This document shows, piece after piece, positions 59,349 to 64,000 of a stretch of 64,000 nucleotides of DNA. Both the position numbers and the translations under genes were made by a program. The DNA comes from an uncultured Flavobacteriaceae bacterium (lineage in GTDB: Bacteria; Bacteroidota; Bacteroidia; Flavobacteriales; Flavobacteriaceae), in the NCBI GenBank assembly GCA_947493175.1, contig CANLQD010000004.1, forward strand, positions 124,001 to 188,000, read 5' to 3'. Numbering within the stretch: the stretch's first letter is position 1; each line of letters opens with the position of its first letter. The notes under the pieces are model-generated. The model did no database searches. It was given only the letters and a program-made list of their open reading frames with translations, and was not told the origin of the DNA.

Positions 59349-60518
59349 ATGAAAAAAATATTAACAATCACCTTTGCCGCCATTCTGCTTTCCTCTTGTG
59401 GGGGAAGTGCCGAGTCTTCTGTAAGCGATTTGATCGCACAAGGCGATTTGGAAGCCTTGCGGGCCAAAAAAACCGAAATAACGGAAAAACAAAAAGGGTT
59501 TGAAAAGGATTTGGAAATGCTAGATTCTGTAATCGCATCAAAAACAGGGGAAGAGAATCTACCCTTGGTTTCGACCTTACAGACCGAGACCGAACAGTTC
59601 GACCATTTTTTGGAGCTGCAAGGCGATGTAGAAACCAAGCAGAATGTTTTGATCTATCCTGAGATGCAAGGCACACTACAACGTGTATACGTCAAGGAAG
59701 GACAAAGGGTAAGCAAGGGCCAACTGTTGGCCACCATCGACGATGGCGGAGTGTCCAGTCAATTGGCGCAGTTAAAAACGCAGACCGAATTGGCTAAAAC
59801 TACTTATGAGCGTCAAAAAAGGTTATGGGAGCAAAAAATAGGGTCCGAAATACAATATCTTCAGGCCAAAGCGACCTATGAAGCCAACAAAAATACCGTG
59901 AAGCAAGTACAGAGCCAGCTAGGTAAGTCGAGCATCCGCGCACCATTTTCAGGCATCATCGACGATGTAATCAAAGACCAAGGTACCGTAGTGGCGCCAG
60001 GAGCTGGATCTGAAGTATTTCGAATCGTTAATCTTTCCGATATGTATATCACGGTCGATGTTCCGGAAACCTATTTAGGAGGAATTACCAAAGGAAAACA
60101 AGCAAAAGTTTATTTCCCGGTCTTAGGAGATACGGTGGTCTCCAAAATTAGACAAACTGGCAACTTCATCAACCCTACCAATAGGGCCTTCAGTGTGGAA
60201 ATTCCTGTTCCCAATAAGGAAGGAAACATCAAACCGAATTTGACTGCAAAAGTGAGCCTTAATGATTATAGCAGCGAAAAAGCGATTTTGGTCCCACAGG
60301 GGATCATCTCTGAAAATGCCGAAGGCCAACAATACCTATATGTGGCTGAAAATCCAGAAGATAATAAAGCTGTTGCACAACGACAGATCATCACTACAGG
60401 AAAAACACAGGGAACAAGAGTCGAGGTCCTATCCGGTATTGAACCGGGCGATTTGCTGATCAAAGAGGGCGCAAGAAGTGTTAAAGACGGTCAAACCGTG
60501 CAAATTTTAAATCAGTAA
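59349..60518 (+). CDS. RND efflux periplasmic adaptor (AcrA-like)
   Basis: A 389-residue lipoprotein (signal ITFAAILLSSCGGS). An N-terminal coiled segment (LRAKKTEITEKQKGFEKDLEMLD) precedes the lipoyl half LIYPEMQGTLQRVYVKEGQRVSKGQLLATIDDGG, the hairpin (LKTQTELAKTTYERQKRLWEQKIGSEIQYLQAKATYEANK), the other lipoyl half SSIRAPFSGIIDDVIKDQGTVVAPG and a beta barrel. It couples the TolC protein to the RND permease at 60976. An inserted four-helix-bundle gene now separates it from the permease. Confidence 0.94.
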   Translation: MKKILTITFAAILLSSCGGSAESSVSDLIAQGDLEALRAKKTEITEKQKGFEKDLEMLDSVIASKTGEENLPLVSTLQTETEQFDHFLELQGDVETKQNVLIYPEMQGTLQRVYVKEGQRVSKGQLLATIDDGGVSSQLAQLKTQTELAKTTYERQKRLWEQKIGSEIQYLQAKATYEANKNTVKQVQSQLGKSSIRAPFSGIIDDVIKDQGTVVAPGAGSEVFRIVNLSDMYITVDVPETYLGGITKGKQAKVYFPVLGDTVVSKIRQTGNFINPTNRAFSVEIPVPNKEGNIKPNLTAKVSLNDYSSEKAILVPQGIISENAEGQQYLYVAENPEDNKAVAQRQIITTGKTQGTRVEVLSGIEPGDLLIKEGARSVKDGQTVQILNQ

Positions 60519-60537
60519 GTAGTCACTGGGGAGTAGC
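60519..60537. repeat. Left imperfect inverted repeat flanking the IVP gene
   Basis: GTAGTCACTGGGGAGTAGC begins at the base after the adaptor's stop codon and matches the inverted right copy (60940-60958) at 15 of 19 positions. Confidence 0.55.
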
Positions 60538-60552
60538 ATTTAAAAGGAAAAG

Positions 60553-60918
60553 ATGTCAGAAATTAAATTCGCCTTTGAAGACTTGAAGGTTTATGAGAAG
60601 AGCCTTGATTTCATAGATATGGTCTACGACATAACCTGCCTTTTTCCAAAGGAAGAAACATATCGGCTAACTTCTCAGTTTATAAGGGCAGCAAATTCCA
60701 TTGCATTGAATATCGCAGAGGGCTCCGGAGATACGAATGCTCAGTTTAATAGGTATTTGACAATGGCGGCAAACTCGATAAGGGAATGTGTTGTGTGCTC
60801 AAAAATTGCCCAAAGACAAGACTATATTACCAAGGAGAATGAAAAGAAGCTAAGAGAAAAATTAGCCGAATTATCAAAAATGATAGTTGGCCTTCAAAAA
60901 TATCTAACAAAAAAGTAG
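60553..60918 (+). CDS. Four-helix-bundle protein (23S rRNA intervening-sequence, S23 type)
   Basis: A 121-residue all-helical cytoplasmic protein: FEDLKVYEKSLDFIDMVYDIT, RLTSQFIRAANSIALNIAEGSGDTNAQFNRYLTMAANSIREC, then LREKLAELSKMIVGLQKYL. The RRAANSIALNIAEG motif defines the family, first known from 23S rRNA intervening sequences and related to the Avd protein of diversity-generating retroelements. Function is unknown; nucleic-acid binding is suspected. It is inserted between adaptor and permease genes of an RND operon, inside imperfect inverted repeats at 60519-60537 and 60940-60958. Confidence 0.9.
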   Translation: MSEIKFAFEDLKVYEKSLDFIDMVYDITCLFPKEETYRLTSQFIRAANSIALNIAEGSGDTNAQFNRYLTMAANSIRECVVCSKIAQRQDYITKENEKKLREKLAELSKMIVGLQKYLTKK

Positions 60919-60939
60919 TTTGGACCTAGGAATGCAAGA

Positions 60940-60958
60940 GCTATTGACCAATGACTAC
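60940..60958. repeat. Right imperfect inverted repeat flanking the IVP gene
   Basis: GCTATTGACCAATGACTAC lies 21 bp after the IVP stop and 17 bp before the permease start; it is the inverted partner of 60519-60537. Confidence 0.55.
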
Positions 60959-60975
60959 CAACTAATTTCTATAAG

Positions 60976-63900
60976 ATGAGTAAGCAGAAAAAAAACGTGA
61001 ACAAAGAGTTTCGATTATCCTCTTGGGCGATCGACAATCCGTCGGTCATCTATGTGATGATTGCCCTGTTCTTATGGGTAGGTTTTAAGGCATATCAAGC
61101 AATGCCTCGGGAAGACTATCCCGAAATTGTCGAAACCAAAATTTATGTAAGCACCCTGTTTCCAGGTAATACGGCAGAGGATATCGAACGGTTGATTACC
61201 GACCCATTAGAGGATCAGCTAAAGAATGTGAGCAACGTGGTAGAAATTACCTCTACTTCGCAGGAAGATTACTCTATCATTACCGTCGAATTCGATGAGG
61301 ACATTACGGTAGAACAAGCCGAACAAAAAGTGAAAGACGAGGTAGATGGCGAAAAAGCCAGTGAAGACTGGCCGACCTTCAATGGTGCAAAGGTAGAACC
61401 GAATATTTTCGATTTGAATTTGGCAGAATCCTTTCCCATCATGAATATCAATTTCACCGGGGACTACCCTGTGGAAAAGCTCAAGGAGTTTGCGGAGTAC
61501 ATGGAGGATGAGATTGAAAACCTTCAGGAAATCAAAGAGGTAGATATCAGGGGTGCACAGGAAAGAGAGGTAGAGGTTGCTGTGGATGTCTATAAGATGA
61601 TGGCTGCCAAAGTAAGCTTCCAAGACGTCATAAACGCCATTGCAAACGGCAATATGACCATGTCGGCCGGGAACATCAAAACCAGCGAACAACGACGCAC
61701 GATACGGGTATTGGGAGAAATAGAAAAACCGGAAGAGCTGAATGAATTTGTGGTGAAATCAGAAAACGGAGCCGTTTATTTGAAAGATATAGCCAAAGTT
61801 TCGTTTGATGAGGAGGATAAGACCACCTATGCGCGGGAATTTGGAGAGAGCGTAGTGATGCTCGACATCAAAAAACGATCGGGTAAAAATACCATAGCGG
61901 CTGCAGGTAAGATTCGCGAATTGGTCAAAAAAGCTCAGAACGACTATTATCCGGCAGATTTGAATATTTCCATAGCAAATGACTCTTCGGGGAGAACCTT
62001 GAACCAGGTAGACGATTTGGTGAATAACATTATTTTCGGAATCCTACTGGTGGTGACCGTATTAATGTTCTTCCTTGGGTTTAGAAACGCGCTGTTTGTA
62101 GGTTTCGCAATTCCAATGTCAATGTTTATCTCTTTTGCCGTCTTGAATCTACTGGGGTATACGCTCAATACCATGATCTTGTTCGGAATGATTATGGGCT
62201 TGGGAATGCTGGTCGACAATGGTATTGTGGTTGTAGAAAACGTGTATCGCCTAATGAGCGAGGGCATGTCTAGAACCGAAGCCGCAAAGAAGGGGATTGG
62301 TGAAATCGCCTTCCCAATTATCATTTCGACCGTGACAACTGTAGCTGCCTTCGTCCCTTTGGCCTTTTGGCCTGGTATATTTGGCCAGTTTATGATATTT
62401 TTCCCTGTAACCCTATCGGTTGTATTGGGCTCTTCGCTCTTCGTGGCCATCTTTATGAACTCCATGCTGGTTTCACAGTTTATGGATATCGAAGAAAAAG
62501 AACTGACGCTAAAGCAGTTGATTCGAATCAGTGCGATTTTGGGCGGATTGGGATTGTTTATCCTTATTTTCGGAGGCCCAATGCGAGGGTTGGGCAGTGT
62601 CATGGTCTTCACGGCCCTATTATTTTGGATATACAAATACGCCGTTAAAAAATGGGCGACCCGCTTTCAAACGAAAACCATGGTTCGTTTTGAAAACTGG
62701 TATGAAAAACGCATCAAACATGCCCTAAGGGGAGGTAATGTGTATTGGTATTTTGGCCTTACTGCCCTTTTGTTGGTCGGTACCTTTATGCTTTTTGGAA
62801 TGTCGGTAGGGGCCGGTAGAACTAAAATCGAATTTTTTCCAGATAATACACCGAACGAAATCTATGTTTATATCGAGTATCCTGAAGGGACCTCCATCGA
62901 AAAAACCAACTTGCTTACCAAGGCTATCGAAGATCGGGTATATGGGGTGGTAAATCAGGACAAGTACAAAGACTCTAAAGGAGAGAGTTATTTAGTAGAG
63001 TCTGCTGTTTCCCAAGTAGGCGAAGGTGCTGGGAATCCGCAGACCGATGGCGGTTCCGCAGCTGAAATGCCACATCGGGGCAAGGTGACCGTATCGATGC
63101 GGGAGTTTAAATACAGAAACGGACTCGATACCGAGGATTTGAGGGCCGAGGTACAGCAAGATTTAACAGGTATTTATCCTGGGGTTTCCATCTCTGTTGA
63201 GAAGAATGCCGATGGTCCGCCCGCAGGGTATCCGGTGAATATAGAGTTAGAGGGAAAAGATTATGATGAGCTCATCAGTACCGCCGAAGACATCCGACGC
63301 TTCTTAAATTCGAAGAATATTGCCTTTATTGAAGAGCTGAAGATCGATGTGAACAAGAGCAAACCTGGGATGCAGGTCATCGTAGATCGTCAGAAAGCAG
63401 GAGAGCTCGGTGTGGCGGTGGGTCAAGTAGGCACCCAATTGCGGCGCTCCTTGTTTGGAGAGAAAGCAGGTGTCTACAAGTTAGATGGGGAAGATTACGA
63501 TATCAACGTTCGCTTCAAGGAAGACATTCGATTTGATAAAAATGCTCTTTTCAACCAAAATATCATTTTTAGAGACCAAGCTTCGGGGCAAATTAAGGAG
63601 GTGCCGGTCGCTGCAGTAGCAAAACAACGCAATTCCTCAGGCTTTAGTGCCATTAAGCATCGGGACGGGAATCGGGTCGTTACGGTGTATTCCGGCCTAA
63701 AAGCGGGAGGTAATCCGGCCCAGGTAGTAGATCAAGTACGAGCCGAAATGGAAAACTTCGACGGTATTCCCGATACGGTAAAAGTAGATTATACCGGAGA
63801 AATCGAGGAACAGAACAAACAAATGCAGTTTTTGGTCGGGGCCTTTTTTGGAGGGTTGTTTCTTATCATGCTTATTCTAATTTTCCAATTTGGGGGCATC

Positions 63901-64000
63901 TCCAAACCATTGATTATCATGATTGCTATCTTTTTAAGCTTTATTGGTGTTTTTGGCGGATTGATGATTACTGGCTGGTCGTTCGTTATCCTGATGACCA
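60976..64000 (+). CDS. RND efflux permease (HAE-type), 3' end beyond window
   Basis: An open frame of about 1008 codons from ATG 60976 (MSKQKKNVNKEFRLSSWAID) to the window edge. It has TM1 SVIYVMIALFLWVGFKAY, the MPREDYPEI turn, periplasmic porter domains (LFPGNTAEDIERLITDPLE), TM2-TM6 with NNIIFGILLVVTVLMFF and GMIMGLGMLVDNGIVVVENVYR (the proton-relay Asp), a cytoplasmic loop, the second half (IEFFPDNTPNEIYVYIEYPEG) and the start of TM8-TM10. It is the pump of the TetR-TolC-adaptor operon. Substrates are likely drugs or hydrophobic compounds; the metal signature of CzcA/CusA is absent. About 100-150 more residues should follow to the right. Confidence 0.93.
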   Translation, partial: MSKQKKNVNKEFRLSSWAIDNPSVIYVMIALFLWVGFKAYQAMPREDYPEIVETKIYVSTLFPGNTAEDIERLITDPLEDQLKNVSNVVEITSTSQEDYSIITVEFDEDITVEQAEQKVKDEVDGEKASEDWPTFNGAKVEPNIFDLNLAESFPIMNINFTGDYPVEKLKEFAEYMEDEIENLQEIKEVDIRGAQEREVEVAVDVYKMMAAKVSFQDVINAIANGNMTMSAGNIKTSEQRRTIRVLGEIEKPEELNEFVVKSENGAVYLKDIAKVSFDEEDKTTYAREFGESVVMLDIKKRSGKNTIAAAGKIRELVKKAQNDYYPADLNISIANDSSGRTLNQVDDLVNNIIFGILLVVTVLMFFLGFRNALFVGFAIPMSMFISFAVLNLLGYTLNTMILFGMIMGLGMLVDNGIVVVENVYRLMSEGMSRTEAAKKGIGEIAFPIIISTVTTVAAFVPLAFWPGIFGQFMIFFPVTLSVVLGSSLFVAIFMNSMLVSQFMDIEEKELTLKQLIRISAILGGLGLFILIFGGPMRGLGSVMVFTALLFWIYKYAVKKWATRFQTKTMVRFENWYEKRIKHALRGGNVYWYFGLTALLLVGTFMLFGMSVGAGRTKIEFFPDNTPNEIYVYIEYPEGTSIEKTNLLTKAIEDRVYGVVNQDKYKDSKGESYLVESAVSQVGEGAGNPQTDGGSAAEMPHRGKVTVSMREFKYRNGLDTEDLRAEVQQDLTGIYPGVSISVEKNADGPPAGYPVNIELEGKDYDELISTAEDIRRFLNSKNIAFIEELKIDVNKSKPGMQVIVDRQKAGELGVAVGQVGTQLRRSLFGEKAGVYKLDGEDYDINVRFKEDIRFDKNALFNQNIIFRDQASGQIKEVPVAAVAKQRNSSGFSAIKHRDGNRVVTVYSGLKAGGNPAQVVDQVRAEMENFDGIPDTVKVDYTGEIEEQNKQMQFLVGAFFGGLFLIMLILIFQFGGISKPLIIMIAIFLSFIGVFGGLMITGWSFVILMT

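Noticed and set aside
60553-60918. Avd subunit of a diversity-generating retroelement
   Set aside because: The protein is of the same fold family, but no reverse transcriptase or template/variable repeat is in the window.

Overview
The window looks like chromosomal DNA of a marine-type member of the Flavobacteriaceae (Bacteroidota). The evidence is the gene content: a carboxypeptidase-regulatory-domain TonB receptor, a PorV-like protein, an S9 peptidase with an N-terminal propeller, DUF3570/DUF4266, a CzcA-type pump fused to a TolC-type channel, and lycopene cyclase. Several genes also carry a Bacteroidota-type -7 element (TAnnTTTG) just upstream. No rRNA genes, complete insertion sequences, prophage or CRISPR arrays are visible. 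One tRNA-Asn is present.

Layout. (1) 1-9189 is a nitrate/nitrite assimilation block: the cut-off start of a Crp/Fnr-type regulator with clustered cysteines, a NarK/NasA-type nitrate transporter, SUMT (siroheme), NirB, NirD, a DUF4202 protein, a NarX-like histidine kinase, precorrin-2 dehydrogenase and a DUF7009-like protein. Together these import nitrate/nitrite, reduce nitrite to ammonium and make the siroheme that NirB needs. Nitrate reductase is not in the window. The narK, cobA and nirB promoters share a palindromic TACGTA motif with a conserved 33-bp spacing. (2) 9441-15297 is a loosely packed, AT-rich, minus-strand patch: an alpha/beta hydrolase with two SnoaL-like domains, an internally deleted AraC regulator, small membrane or secreted proteins and a DUF427 protein. 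(3) 15620-20606 holds a PorV-like protein, an 858-bp gene-free stretch with a fold-back repeat, a DUF5995 protein, a membrane-anchored TIR-domain protein, a VOC protein and a second protein with TIR/HET-like motifs. (4) 20814-23735 has a MarR-controlled redox operon (two-repeat lipoprotein, cytochrome b561, monooxygenase-like lipoprotein), a DUF1508 remnant and tRNA-Asn.

(5) 23736-28698 carries RseP, SCO and the ferrous iron uptake genes feoA-feoB plus a 51-residue Cys-rich FeoB partner. (6) 28892-33443 has a surface or outer-membrane associated protein and an ECF sigma / HEAT-repeat anti-sigma / DUF4097 operon. (7) 33514-40227 is housekeeping and accessory: DUF423, RidA, an SDR with its TetR regulator, an NTF2-like protein, DUF2141 and an S9 peptidase. 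(8) 40460-49079 is a metal-efflux operon (His-rich small protein, CzcA-TolC fusion, adaptor) running into ApbE-DUF4266-DUF3570. (9) 49129-53617 is metal uptake: a ZIP transporter and a DtxR/MntR regulator divergent from a TonB receptor, with a candidate operator in the receptor promoter. (10) 53709-56003 is isoprenoid/carotenoid synthesis (lycopene cyclase, polyprenyl synthetase) separated by a 160-bp MITE-like element. (11) 56153-64000 has an ECF sigma factor with a membrane protein, then a TetR-TolC-adaptor-RND pump operon into which a four-helix-bundle (23S IVP) gene with imperfect inverted-repeat flanks is inserted; the RND permease runs off the right edge.

The best candidates for something new are the shared TACGTA promoter architecture of the nitrite block, the TIR and TIR/HET-like gene pair at 18.4-20.6 kb, the MITE-like element that supplies stop-codon bases to two convergent genes, and the IVP insertion in the efflux operon.
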